From: an uncultured Eubacteriales bacterium
GTDB lineage: Bacteria > Bacillota > Clostridia > Christensenellales > Aristaeellaceae
Length of the DNA: 64,000 bases
Direction of reading: 5' to 3'
Assembly (NCBI GenBank): GCA_902765735.1
Contig: CACXBB010000010.1
Span: 62,001 to 126,000, forward strand
A program made the position numbers and the translations under genes. Shown here in pieces: positions 16,605 to 28,770 of the stretch. The notes beneath the pieces were generated by a model that saw only the letters and a program-made list of their open reading frames with translations, did no database searches and was not told the DNA's origin. Numbering within the stretch: position 1 is the first letter of the stretch; each line of letters begins with the position of its first letter.

Positions 16605-17533
16605 GCGCCGATTGCCGCCAGCACCGCGAAGCCCGCGATGGCCACCAGCGTGGACACCGACAGCGCCGAGGACACGTACACCCGCTGGTCGGCGTCGTCG
16701 GCGAACACCGGCAGCACGAAGGGCGGCGGCAGTATGAACATCACGTTGATGGCGGCGGCCAGCCCGGCCCCCGGCCACAGCAGGTTAAGAAGCGCGATCA
16801 GCGCCGTGCGTAAAAGCATCATGATGGCGAACCGAAGCCCCACCACCTTGGCCGTGGACGCCCAGGGGATGTCCCCCAGCACCAGGTCGTAGCCGATGGT
16901 CAGCAGTATGATGGCGCTGGTGGGGGCGGAGACAAAGTCCGCGCAGGCGTCGAAGATCCCGGCGGCGCCGGAGGGCTCAAGCTGCCGGTAGAGCCCCGTC
17001 GCGCCCAGCAGCACGCCCGCGGCGATGGCGATGATGATGGGGGAGAGGGCCATCTCTTTAAGGAGCCTGCCCATGTCCGCCTTCTCGCGGCCCTCCAGTC
17101 CCAGCAGCACCTTGTACAGCGTGAACACGAACAGCACCTGCCCCAGGTCGATGCGGGCGAACTCCGCCGTGCGCGCCGCGCCATAGAGCATGTTGAACAG
17201 CGCGTAGCCCAGCATGCCCGCCTCGAAGCCCGTGGTCAGAAACGGCACGAAGCGGGAGGTCATGCCCAGCGCCCTGCCCGCCGCCCTGCCCAGCGCCCAG
17301 GCGATGAAGCACACCGCGAACATGAAAAGCGGTATCATCACGTCCATGAACGTGTAGCGCGTGGTCGCGAACGCCTTCAGAAGCACCGCGGGCAGCGTGA
17401 TGTTCACGACGACGCTCTTTAAAGCGTTCACGCCCTCCCGGGAGATGAGCTTTCTCCGCCTGCACAGCATGCCGATCATGAGCATCGCCAGTACCGGCAA
17501 TACCGTGCGCAAAACCTCCATGGTTCTCTCCAT
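16601..17533 (-). CDS. AEC-family (auxin efflux carrier-like) transporter
   Basis: Membrane carrier of the PF03547 family, whose bacterial members move organic acids such as malate or malonate; substrate here unknown. 310 residues with about ten helices and the usual two halves. Conserved features include ITLPAVLLKAFA in the first half and ALSVSTLVAIAGFAVL at the C terminus. Start chosen at MERTMEVLRTV. The bioY gene follows 59 bases later with its own promoter, so a functional link to biotin is not implied. Confidence 0.85.
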   Translation of the reverse strand: MERTMEVLRTVLPVLAMLMIGMLCRRRKLISREGVNALKSVVVNITLPAVLLKAFATTRYTFMDVMIPLFMFAVCFIAWALGRAAGRALGMTSRFVPFLTTGFEAGMLGYALFNMLYGAARTAEFARIDLGQVLFVFTLYKVLLGLEGREKADMGRLLKEMALSPIIIAIAAGVLLGATGLYRQLEPSGAAGIFDACADFVSAPTSAIILLTIGYDLVLGDIPWASTAKVVGLRFAIMMLLRTALIALLNLLWPGAGLAAAINVMFILPPPFVLPVFADDADQRVYVSSALSVSTLVAIAGFAVLAAIGA

Positions 17534-17632
17534 TCATTCACCTCCGCGTCCGTTCCGCTTCCCCCTGTCCGCATTATACATTATCTTCCGTTTAAATTCA
17601 ATGTGTGGAATGGTTATGTTTGGCACACGCTA

Positions 17633-17661
17633 TTGACGCGGGGGGATTGGCGTGCTATAAT
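17633..17661 (+). promoter_or_regulatory. Strong sigma-A promoter with extended -10
   Basis: TTGACG (17633-17638), 17-base spacer, TGC-TATAAT (17656-17661). The expected transcription start falls at or next to the ATG at 17668, which rules that ATG out as a normal start and supports the ATG at 17692. Confidence 0.8.
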
Positions 17662-17691
17662 CGACATATGACGGAAACGGAGGCGACGCCC

Positions 17692-18453
17692 ATGCCCAGA
17701 CCCCAGCGCTGCCGCAGGATATGCGGCATGCCGGCGCACACGCGGTTTATGCCGGAGGCGGAATGCGGCCGGGAGCCGGTGCTTTTGTCGCTGGACGAAT
17801 ACGAGTCGATCCGGCTGATGGACCGGGAGGGCCTGACCCACGAGCAGTGCGCGGAGGTCATGCAGGTCTCCCGCACCACGGTCACGGAGATCTACGCCTC
17901 GGCCCGCAGGAAGCTGGCGGAGGCTATCGTGGACGGCCGGGCGCTGGTGATCGACGGCGGGCGGGTGCGGCTTTGCGACCACAGCCTGTCCTGCGGCTAC
18001 GGCGTGTGCGTGCCTCTGTGCGACAAAGATCAGACAGGGAGGACTAAAACCATGAAGATCGCGGCAACCTATGAAAACGGCCACATCTTTCAGCACTTCG
18101 GCCACACCGAGCGGTTCAAGCTGTACGACGTGGAGGACGGCAGGATCGTCCGTTCCGAGGTGGTCAGCGCGGAGGGCTTCGGCCACGGGGCGCTGGCGGG
18201 CTTTTTAAAGAGCAGGGGCGTGGACGCGCTGATCTGCGGCGGCATCGGCGGCGGGGCGCAGATGGCGCTTCGGGAGGCGGGCATCGCGCTCTACGGCGGC
18301 GTGACCGGCCCGGCGGACGCCGCGGCGGCGGCGCTGGCGGCGGGGGCGCTGAACTACGACCCCGACGTGCGCTGCGACCACCACGGCGAACATCACCACG
18401 GCGAGGGCCACGCCTGCGGCAATCACGGCTGCGGCACGCATCACTGTCACTAA
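17692..18453 (+). CDS. DUF134 HTH protein fused to a NifX-type metal-cluster domain
   Basis: About 253 residues from the ATG at 17692, which has GGAGG 8 bases upstream. Residues 1 to about 100 are a DUF134 (PF02001) helix-turn-helix module (MPRPQRCRRI; ESIRLMDREGLTHEQCAEVMQVSRTTV). Residues about 118-228 are a NifB/NifX-like domain that binds Fe-Mo-type cluster precursors (MKIAATYENGHIFQHFGHTERFKLYDV). The end is a His/Cys-rich metal-binding tail (GEHHHGEGHACGNHGCG). The two domains are often separate neighbouring genes; here they are one. Likely a DNA-binding metal or cluster sensor for the Fe-S genes that follow 15 bases later. Confidence 0.8.
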   Translation: MPRPQRCRRICGMPAHTRFMPEAECGREPVLLSLDEYESIRLMDREGLTHEQCAEVMQVSRTTVTEIYASARRKLAEAIVDGRALVIDGGRVRLCDHSLSCGYGVCVPLCDKDQTGRTKTMKIAATYENGHIFQHFGHTERFKLYDVEDGRIVRSEVVSAEGFGHGALAGFLKSRGVDALICGGIGGGAQMALREAGIALYGGVTGPADAAAAALAAGALNYDPDVRCDHHGEHHHGEGHACGNHGCGTHHCH

Positions 18454-18468
18454 AAGGAGCATCATACC

Positions 18469-19206
18469 ATGCTTGAACTGAGGAACATACGCTTTGACGT
18501 GGACGACGACGCCGGCCACGTGGACATACTCAAGGACGTCAGCTTTTCCGTGCCGGAGGGCCGGTTCGTGGTCATCACCGGGCCCAACGGCGGCGGCAAG
18601 TCCACCATCGCCAAGCTGATTGCCGGGGTGCGCATGCCCACCGGCGGGCAGATACTGTTCGACGGCAGGGACATCACGACCCTGAGCATCACCGAGCGCG
18701 CCCGCTTGGGCGTCAGCTACGCGCTGCAGCAGCCGGTGCGGTTCAAGGGCATCCAGGTGGTGGACCTCCTGCGCATCGCGGCGGGGCGGGAGCTGAGCAT
18801 GTCGGAATCCTGCGAATACCTTTCGCGGGTGGGGCTGTGCGCCCGGGACTACATCAGCCGCGAGGTCAACGCCAGCCTGTCCGGCGGCGAGCTCAAGCGC
18901 ATCGAGATCGCCACCATACTGGCCCGGGGCACGCGCCTAAGCGTGTTCGACGAGCCCGAGGCCGGCATCGACCTGTGGTCGTTCCAGAGCCTGATAAGGG
19001 TGTTCGAGGAGATGCGCAGGTCCATCGAGCGCAGCTCCATACTGGTGATCTCCCACCAGGAGCGGATACTGAACATCGCCGACGAGATCATCGTGGTGGC
19101 AGACGGGCGCATCAGCCAGCAGGGCCCGAGGGACGCCGTGCTGCCTTCGCTGATCGGCACGGCGTCGGCGCTGTCGAGCTGCGACAGACTGCAGGAAAGG
19201 GGCTGA
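18469..19206 (+). CDS. sufC: SufC-like ABC ATPase of a minimal SUF-type system
   Basis: Cytosolic ABC ATPase that powers the Fe-S scaffold encoded next. 245 residues. Walker A is GPNGGGKST, the signature is SLSGGELKRIE, Walker B ends FDEPEAGID, and the switch His is in ISHQERIL. The SufC-specific form of the signature and the DEPEAGID box separate it from ordinary transporters. Only one SufB/D-like partner follows and there is no SufS, SufU or SufD nearby, which matches the two-component SUF-like minimal system described for anaerobes and archaea (SmsC). Confidence 0.88.
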   Translation: MLELRNIRFDVDDDAGHVDILKDVSFSVPEGRFVVITGPNGGGKSTIAKLIAGVRMPTGGQILFDGRDITTLSITERARLGVSYALQQPVRFKGIQVVDLLRIAAGRELSMSESCEYLSRVGLCARDYISREVNASLSGGELKRIEIATILARGTRLSVFDEPEAGIDLWSFQSLIRVFEEMRRSIERSSILVISHQERILNIADEIIVVADGRISQQGPRDAVLPSLIGTASALSSCDRLQERG

Positions 19207-19212
19207 GGCAGC

Positions 19213-20130
19213 ATGGATACGATTCAGAAGCGCATACTGGCGGAGGTCGCCGACCTGCACGCGGTGCCGGAGGGGGCCTACAACATCCGCGCCAACGGGC
19301 AAAGTGCCGGGCGGCGCAGCACCGCGAGCATCGAGATCACCTCAAAGCCCGAGGGCAACGGCATCGACATCCGCATCGCCCCCGGCACGAAGAAGCAGAG
19401 CGTGCACATCCCGGTGGTGCTGTCCGAATCCGGGCTCAAGGAGACCGTCTACAACGACTTTTACATCGGCGCGGACAGCGACGTGGTGATCGTCGCGGGC
19501 TGCGGCATCCACAACTGCGGCACGCAGGACTCAGAGCACGACGGCATCCACCGCTTCTATGTGGGGGAGAACGCGAAGGTCAAATACGTGGAAAAGCACT
19601 ACGGCGAGGGCGACGGCGAAGGGAAGCGCATACTGAACCCCGGCACCGAGGTCACCATGGAAAAGAACAGCAGCATGGAGATGGAGATGGTGCAGATCCG
19701 CGGCGTGGACTCCACCGACCGGGTGACCACGGCCAGGCTGGACGCCGGGGCGCGGCTGATCGTCAAGGAGCGCCTGATGACCCACGGCAGCCAGTCCGCC
19801 GTGAGCGTGTACAAGGTGGAATTGAACGGCGCCGGCTCCAGCGCGGACGTGGTGTCCCGCTCGGTGGCGCGGGACGATTCCTACCAGAAGTTCGACGCCT
19901 GCGTCGTGGGCAACGCGCCCTGCCACGGGCACACCGAGTGCGACTCCATCATCATGGACAACGGGCGCATACTGGCCGTGCCCTCGCTGGAGGCCAACTG
20001 CACCGACGCCGAGTTGATCCACGAGGCCGCCATCGGCAAGATCGCCGGGGAGCAGCTCGTCAAGCTGATGACCCTCGGGCTCACCGAGGCCGAGGCCGAG
20101 GAGCAGATCATCAACGGATTCCTGAAATAG
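19213..20130 (+). CDS. sufB: SufB/D-family Fe-S cluster scaffold (minimal, SmsB-like)
   Basis: Scaffold for Fe-S cluster assembly, working with the ATPase before it. Only 305 residues against about 480 for E. coli SufB, as expected for the minimal system. The C-terminal core keeps the proposed cluster ligands: Cys in GHTECDSIIM, and the His-Glu pair in LIHEAAIGKIAGEQL, matching the HEAxxxKI segment of SufB. A further conserved-looking Cys pair is near residue 97 (GCGIHNCGT). The last three codons and the stop are one end of a perfect 26-bp palindrome. Confidence 0.86.
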   Translation: MDTIQKRILAEVADLHAVPEGAYNIRANGQSAGRRSTASIEITSKPEGNGIDIRIAPGTKKQSVHIPVVLSESGLKETVYNDFYIGADSDVVIVAGCGIHNCGTQDSEHDGIHRFYVGENAKVKYVEKHYGEGDGEGKRILNPGTEVTMEKNSSMEMEMVQIRGVDSTDRVTTARLDAGARLIVKERLMTHGSQSAVSVYKVELNGAGSSADVVSRSVARDDSYQKFDACVVGNAPCHGHTECDSIIMDNGRILAVPSLEANCTDAELIHEAAIGKIAGEQLVKLMTLGLTEAEAEEQIINGFLK

Positions 20131-20175
20131 AATCACGCGGGCGATGGAGCCATCGCCCGCGTGATTCTATTTCAG
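20122..20175. terminator. Perfect 26-bp inverted repeat on the sufB-like stop codon
   Basis: Arms 20122-20147 and 20150-20175 are perfectly complementary with a 2-base loop. The left arm includes the final Leu and Lys codons and the TAG. There is no T run, so it may stabilise the 3' end or act as a processing site more than as a classical terminator. Its centre belongs to the GGGCGATGG repeat family. Confidence 0.7.
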
Positions 20176-20397
20176 AGTGGAGAGTGGAGAGTGGAGAGTG
20201 GAGAGTGGAGAGCGGAGAGTGGAGAGTGGAGAGTGGAGAGTGAAGAGTGGAGATATAGAATGCCGCGCACCATGCGTGACGGACGCTTTATCCCCGGTTC
20301 CCGCGAAGAACAGTGGTAATAATGCCGCTGATACCATTCCTCCGTTCCCTGGCATTCCAAAACTCCACTCTCCACTCTTCACTCTCCACTCTCTTTA
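20170..20397. repeat. Inverted element bounded by GAGTGGA and TCCACTC runs
   Basis: Left boundary: about 12 units of GAGTGGA and variants, then AGATATAGAATGCC. Right boundary: GGCATTCC followed by inverse units (CTCCACTC and variants) up to the 3' end of the DUF89 gene. Internal 100 bases show no gene. Best-preserved copy of the family seen at 4608-4768. Confidence 0.8.
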
Positions 20398-21258
20398 ATT
20401 CTCCCGCGCAATGATCCCGCTGAACTGCGGCACGTTGAAGCGGTCCATGAACAATTGGCACTTGCACATGAAGATATAGTACAGGTTGCGCCCGCAGCCG
20501 CAGAGGGTCTCGTAGTTGGCTTGACCCTTGGAGATGAGCACGTCGGCGCGGTCGAGGGCGTCGAGGCACTCACGGGACAGGCGGTTCTCCGGGCAGCCGG
20601 CGATGCCGCAGCCGGTGTCCACGACGCGCCGCGCGACCTCGTAAAGCCGGGCCTGTTCGGCGTCCTCGCGGGTGGCGTCGTTGACGATGGGCGCACCCTT
20701 GACCACGGCGGTGATCTCAAGCGACGGGTTCATCTCCCGCAGCTCGCGCATCAGCACCCGGTCGGCCACGATCTCCCCGCAGTTGTCCGCGATACAGGTC
20801 AGGCGGCGGGCGCGCATGACGTCGCGCCGCAGGGCTTCCAGCACGTCCTCCGGCACGGGAATGCGGTCGGACTGGGCGATGAGCTGACGCAGCCGGCCCT
20901 CGTCCACGCTGTCCATGGCGGCGAAGTCGATGAAGTTGCCGGTCATGGCGTACTGCACCGCCCGCCTGAGCGGGTCCTCCGCGGCGCGCACGCCGTCCAT
21001 CATGGCGGGCTCCATCGCCATCATCAGCGCGTTGAAGTGGCGCTTGACGGGGCCGAAGTCCTTCATCGGGCCGAAGAAGGCCTCGTAGGCCAGGTTGATG
21101 GCGTAGTCCTTCTCCGGGCTGCTCAGCTCCGGGTGATTTTCCACGATCTCGCGCACCCGGCCCTGATACGCGGCCACGGCCTCCGGCGCGGCGCCGGCGG
21201 GGGTGTCGTTTAAGCGCTTACCGATCAGACAGGCGTTGCAGTAGGCGTTACAAACCAT
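20395..21258 (-). CDS. DUF89/ARMT1-type damage-control phosphatase family protein
   Basis: PF01937 protein of 287 residues. Members are metal-dependent phosphatases that remove harmful sugar phosphates or related metabolites; substrate here unknown. It has the N-terminal Cys pair of the prokaryotic subgroup (CNACLIGKR), the core DNCGEIVADRVL with the metal-binding Asp/Asn/Glu, a mid-region VKGAPIVNDAT and SKGQANYETL near the end. Start at the ATG at 21258, which has AAGGAGA upstream; the longer frame upstream crosses repeat DNA. Confidence 0.82.
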   Translation of the reverse strand: MVCNAYCNACLIGKRLNDTPAGAAPEAVAAYQGRVREIVENHPELSSPEKDYAINLAYEAFFGPMKDFGPVKRHFNALMMAMEPAMMDGVRAAEDPLRRAVQYAMTGNFIDFAAMDSVDEGRLRQLIAQSDRIPVPEDVLEALRRDVMRARRLTCIADNCGEIVADRVLMRELREMNPSLEITAVVKGAPIVNDATREDAEQARLYEVARRVVDTGCGIAGCPENRLSRECLDALDRADVLISKGQANYETLCGCGRNLYYIFMCKCQLFMDRFNVPQFSGIIAREN

Positions 21259-21284
21259 GGTACAGTCTCCTTGGTACGGGTTTT

Positions 21285-21533
21285 TTGAGAGTGGAGAGTG
21301 CAGTAGGATCAAGCGCAACGATTCGGTATGACGGGCGATCAGGGGATCGCCCCTACGGAAGCAGAGGCATTGTAGGGACGCCATTCATGGCGTCCGCGGG
21401 CGGCATGAATGCCGCCCCTACGGAGAATGCCCGGTGTTGTGGGGGCGATGCCCTCATCGCCCTTTCATATCAAACAAATCCCGAAGGGATTTGCACCAAA
21501 ACTGCACTCTGCACTCTCCACTCTTCACTCTGA
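21285..21533. repeat. Composite repeat element upstream of the DUF89 gene
   Basis: Bounded by GAGTGGAGAGTGCAGT on the left and CTGCACTCTGCACTCTCCACTCTTCACTCTG on the right, with three other repeat modules nested inside: GGGCGATCAGGGGATCGCCC, TAGGGACGCCATTCATGGCGTCC followed by GGCGGCATGAATGCCGCCCC, and GGGCGATGCCCTCATCGCCC. No gene seen. Confidence 0.75.
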
Positions 21534-21628
21534 TTATACCATCCTCCGCCGCGTCCGCGAAAGCGGGCGCGGCGCTCATTTGTGTTATATAGTCATGAAA
21601 ATATGCCGTGCCAGCGATGATTTCGCGG

Positions 21629-21657
21629 TTGCGCGAAAAGGTAATATATGATAAAAT
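21629..21657 (+). promoter_or_regulatory. Candidate promoter of the 21.7-29.7 kb signalling operon
   Basis: TTGCGC (21629-21634), 17-base spacer, TAAAAT (21652-21657), about 70 bases before the first gene. Confidence 0.45.
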
Positions 21658-21735
21658 AAAGAAAAGCTGTCTATCAAGGCCCAGCTATGGGTATGCCGGC
21701 CGGCGGTGTGTGTTTGGTTACGGGGAGGGATGCGC

Positions 21736-23220
21736 GTGATCCGATGGATGATCTACGCTATGGTTTACCTTGGCAGCATCCTGATGGTATACAATATCTA
21801 TGGCTTCATACGCTTCGCCCGGTACGTCAAGGCAATCAAGACCTGGAACAGCGGAAACAGCATCCTCCACATCCCCATTGCGCTCTTGGTCTGCTTCCTG
21901 CTGGGCTATCTGGCGGTGGGTCTCTTCGGCAATCCGGACATCATCATGGCGGGCATACTCTTCGGCGGCAGCATATTCGTGTTCATCATGTACAAGCTGT
22001 TGAGCGGCATCACCCAGAGGGTCGTCGAGAGCGAGCGCCTGGAGGCGGAATTGCGGGTGGCGGAGGAGAGCAACCGCGCCAAGACCAGCTTCCTGGCCAG
22101 CATGAGCCACGAGATGCGCACCCCGATGAACGCCATACTGGGCCTGGACGCCATCGCCCTTCAGGACGAAGCGCTCACTCCCCAGACCCGGGACCGGCTT
22201 GAGAAGATCGACGCCAGCGCCCGGCACCTTTTAGACCTCATCAACGACGTACTGGACATGAACCACATCGAGTCCGACACCATGCGTTTGAGCGCGGAGC
22301 CCTTCCAGCCCCGGGAGACCGTCGGCCTGGTGAGCGTGCTGACCCAGACCCAGTGCCGCGAGAAGGGGCTCGATTACAACTGCGAGACCTCGGGGGACCT
22401 GGACCGCCTGTGCATCGGCGACGCGCTGAGGGTCCGGCAGGTGCTGTTGAGCATCCTTGAAAACGCGGTGAAGTACACCCCCGAGGGGGGCAGCGTCTCG
22501 TTCAGGGCGGAGCAGCTTCCCGGCGCGGATGACGACCATTGCACGCTGCGCTTCACCGTCCGCGACACCGGCATCGGCATCGACGAGGCCTTCATGCCCA
22601 GGCTGTTCGAGTCCTTCTCCCAGGAGGACGCCAGCGCCACCAACCGCTTCGGCGGCAGCGGCCTCGGGCTGGCCATCACCAGGAAGCTGGTGGACATGAT
22701 GGGCGGCAGCATCGGCGTTAAGAGCCAAAAGGGCGCGGGCAGCACCTTCACGGTGACGATAGGCTTTGAGCTTGCCAAGCCCGCGGACGCGGAGGCCGAC
22801 TTTGGCAGCGACGACACCTCCCTGGCGGGGCTTCGGGTGCTCATCGCCGAGGACATCGACATCAACGCCGAGCTGCTGACGGACCTTCTGGATCTGGAGG
22901 ACATCGCCGCCGAGCGCGCCTCAAACGGCCGGGAGGCGGTGGAGATGTTCGCCGGACAGCCCGAGGGCTACTACGACGCTGTGCTGATGGACCTGCGCAT
23001 GCCCGTGATGGACGGGCTGGACGCCACCCGCGCCATCCGGGCGCTGGACCGGCCCGACGCGAAGGCCATCCCCATCATCGCCGTGACCGCCAACGCCTTC
23101 GAGGAGGACGTGCGGCAGACCCGCGAGGCGGGCATGAACGCCCACCTCTCCAAGCCGACGGATTCCGAGCTTTTGTACGATACGCTGAGAAAGACCCTCG
23201 GCGGGAAGAGGGAAACCTGA
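21736..23220 (+). CDS. Hybrid sensor histidine kinase with C-terminal receiver
   Basis: About 494 residues. Three N-terminal membrane helices with little outside loop, HisKA with phosphorylated His near 125 (SHEMRTPMNAILGL), an ATPase domain (SILENAVKYT; DTGIGID; GGSGLGLAI) and a receiver with Asp in LMDLRMPVMDG and the conserved Lys in LSKPTD. GTG at 21736 fits the GGGGAGGG site by spacing; the ATG at 21730 is too close to it. Lacks a recognisable ligand domain, so the membrane part or a partner must sense. Receiver plus the HPt protein two genes on suggests a phosphorelay. Confidence 0.86.
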   Translation: MIRWMIYAMVYLGSILMVYNIYGFIRFARYVKAIKTWNSGNSILHIPIALLVCFLLGYLAVGLFGNPDIIMAGILFGGSIFVFIMYKLLSGITQRVVESERLEAELRVAEESNRAKTSFLASMSHEMRTPMNAILGLDAIALQDEALTPQTRDRLEKIDASARHLLDLINDVLDMNHIESDTMRLSAEPFQPRETVGLVSVLTQTQCREKGLDYNCETSGDLDRLCIGDALRVRQVLLSILENAVKYTPEGGSVSFRAEQLPGADDDHCTLRFTVRDTGIGIDEAFMPRLFESFSQEDASATNRFGGSGLGLAITRKLVDMMGGSIGVKSQKGAGSTFTVTIGFELAKPADAEADFGSDDTSLAGLRVLIAEDIDINAELLTDLLDLEDIAAERASNGREAVEMFAGQPEGYYDAVLMDLRMPVMDGLDATRAIRALDRPDAKAIPIIAVTANAFEEDVRQTREAGMNAHLSKPTDSELLYDTLRKTLGGKRET

Positions 23221-23263
23221 CTGATTTCACGCACACACGCCATGCCGACAGGAGGAAAATCGT

Positions 23264-24967
23264 ATGATCATATCCAAACAGCTGAAAAGATCGCAGCTCG
23301 TCCTGATCGTCGACGATCAGGAGATCAACCGCGATGTGCTGGGGATGATCCTGGAGGACTATTACGAGATACTCTACGCCAGCGACGGCGTGGAGGCGCT
23401 TGAAATCATAGAGGAGTATCGCGACAGGCTGTCCGTGGTGCTGCTGGATCTGATCATGCCGAGGATGGACGGCTTCGAGGTGCTCTCGCGGGTGCGCAAC
23501 GACGAGTTTCTCAATGCGATCCCCGTCATCGTGCTCACGGCCGAGCGCAGCGCCGAGCTGCGGGCGCTGGAGATGGGCGCGGCGGACTTCATCACCAAGC
23601 CCTTCGACATGCACGAGGTCATACTGGCCCGCGTGGGGCGCATCATAGAGCTGAGCGAGGGCCGGCAGCTCATCTCCGCCGCGGAGCACGACCGGCTGAC
23701 CATGCTGTACAGCCGCAACTTCTTCTTTGAATACGTCAACCGCATCCACACCTATCACCCCGACTGGCCCATGGACGCCATCGTGGTGGACATCGAGCAG
23801 TTCCACTCCGTCAACGCCCTGAACGGGCGCGAGTTCGGCGACCGCGTGCTCCAGAGCATCGGCGACGGCATACGGGGGTTCCTCTCGGAGGTCGAGGGCA
23901 TGGCCAGCCGCGTCGAGGCGGACCGCTTCAACATCTTCTGCCGGTGCCTGGACGACCATCAGAAGCTGCTGGACCGGCTGCAGAACGAGGTCTACTCCTA
24001 CGCCCGGGGCGCCAACATCCGCCTGCGCATGGGCGTGATGCCCTGGGTGGAGGGCCTGGAGCCGGTGGTGCAGTTCGATCGGGCCCGGGCCGCCTGCAAC
24101 ATGGTGCGCGGCGACTACAAGACCCACCTGATGGTGTACGACGAGGACATGCAGCGGCGCGAGATGCTGAACCAGCGGCTGTTAAACGACCTGCGCCGCG
24201 CCGTGGAGGATAAAGAGCTCAAGGTGTTCTACCAGCCCAAGTACGACATACAATGCGACCCGCCCAGGCTGTCCAGCGCCGAGGCGCTGATAAGGTGGAA
24301 CCATCCCGAGCTGGGCCTGGTGTCCCCGGGGGCCTTCATACCGCTGTTTGAGAGCAACGGCCAGATCGGCGTGGTGGACAACTACGTGTGGAACGAGGCC
24401 GCCCGGCAGATCGCCGAGTGGCGGGAGAAGCTGGGCGTGACCGTGCCGGTGTCGGTGAACCTGTCGCGGGTGGACGTGTTCGACCCGACCCTGGAGGACA
24501 CCTTCCGCGGCCTGATCGACCGCTACGGCCTGGACTTTAAGTGCCTCAAGCTGGAGGTCACCGAGTCCGCCTACACCGACAACGCCGAGCAGATGATCGA
24601 GCTCATCAACCGATTAAGGGCGCTGGGCTTCGAGGTGGAGATGGACGACTTCGGCTCGGGGTATTCGTCGCTCAACATGCTGTCCTACATGCCCATCGAC
24701 GTTTTGAAGATGGACATGAAGTTCGTCCGCAACATCGAGCACAGCGAGAAGGACTACCAGCTGGTGCAGGTGGTGCTGGACATCGCCAGGTACCTGAAGG
24801 TGCCGGTGGTGGCGGAGGGCGTCGAGACCGAGCGGCAGCTTCAGATGCTCCGGGACGCGGGCTGCCAGCTGGTGCAGGGCTACTATTTCTCCCGGCCGGT
24901 GCCGCCGGAGGAATTCGAAAAACTCATCATCCGGGAAAAACAGATACAGATAAAGAGGGGAGTATGA
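23264..24967 (+). CDS. Response regulator with degenerate GGDEF and intact EAL domain
   Basis: 567 residues: receiver (acidic pair VDDQ, phosphoacceptor Asp in LLDLIMPRMDG, Lys in TKPFD), a GGDEF-like domain in which the signature is EADRF and so probably inactive as a cyclase, and an EAL domain from about 325. The EAL part keeps the expected catalytic set: SAEAL (Glu near 340), VNLSR, EVTES, DDFGSGYS, KMDMKF, AEGVET and QGYYFSRP. Predicted c-di-GMP phosphodiesterase switched by phosphorylation. Lies 43 bases after the hybrid kinase and 3 bases before the HPt gene. Confidence 0.88.
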   Translation: MIISKQLKRSQLVLIVDDQEINRDVLGMILEDYYEILYASDGVEALEIIEEYRDRLSVVLLDLIMPRMDGFEVLSRVRNDEFLNAIPVIVLTAERSAELRALEMGAADFITKPFDMHEVILARVGRIIELSEGRQLISAAEHDRLTMLYSRNFFFEYVNRIHTYHPDWPMDAIVVDIEQFHSVNALNGREFGDRVLQSIGDGIRGFLSEVEGMASRVEADRFNIFCRCLDDHQKLLDRLQNEVYSYARGANIRLRMGVMPWVEGLEPVVQFDRARAACNMVRGDYKTHLMVYDEDMQRREMLNQRLLNDLRRAVEDKELKVFYQPKYDIQCDPPRLSSAEALIRWNHPELGLVSPGAFIPLFESNGQIGVVDNYVWNEAARQIAEWREKLGVTVPVSVNLSRVDVFDPTLEDTFRGLIDRYGLDFKCLKLEVTESAYTDNAEQMIELINRLRALGFEVEMDDFGSGYSSLNMLSYMPIDVLKMDMKFVRNIEHSEKDYQLVQVVLDIARYLKVPVVAEGVETERQLQMLRDAGCQLVQGYYFSRPVPPEEFEKLIIREKQIQIKRGV

Positions 24968-24970
24968 ACC

Positions 24971-25342
24971 ATGACGATCAAGGAGCTGTACGACAGGATA
25001 GGCGGAAACTATGACCAGGCCGTTCGCGTGATGAAATCGGACCGCCTGATCGACAAGTACGTGCGCAAGCTCACCGCCAGCCAGGTGGCCGAGAGCCTCG
25101 CCGAGGCGGGGAAGACCATGGATCCGGTCAAGCTGTTTGAATCGGCCCACGCCATGAAGGGTGTGTGCTCCAACCTGGGCCTGGAGGCGCTGGCCAACGC
25201 CGTCAATGAGATCACCGAGGAGTTCCGCCCCGGCAACGCCCGCAGGCTCTCCGACGCCGATGTGCAGTCCAGGCTGGACGCCATCGCCCGGCAGTACCAG
25301 ATCACCGCGGAGGGCATCCGCGACTACGAGCAGGGCAAGTGA
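24971..25342 (+). CDS. HPt phosphotransfer protein
   Basis: 123-residue helical protein with the HPt signature around His60 (SAHAMKGVCSNLGL). It can shuttle phosphate between the receiver of a hybrid kinase and a downstream receiver. Set between the REC-EAL gene and the permease-kinase fusion, it could serve both kinases of the operon. AGAGGGGAG ribosome site before the ATG. Confidence 0.88.
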   Translation: MTIKELYDRIGGNYDQAVRVMKSDRLIDKYVRKLTASQVAESLAEAGKTMDPVKLFESAHAMKGVCSNLGLEALANAVNEITEEFRPGNARRLSDADVQSRLDAIARQYQITAEGIRDYEQGK

Positions 25343-25383
25343 CCGGGCGCGGGCCCCCATCCTCGAAGGGACGGTGATCTCGG

Positions 25384-28753
<3,370 letters not shown>

Positions 28754-28770
<17 letters not shown>

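Noticed and set aside
17668-17691. ATG at 17668 as start of the DUF134-NifX gene
   Set aside because: It lies at the expected transcription start of a near-consensus promoter and has no ribosome site; the ATG at 17692 has GGAGG at good spacing.
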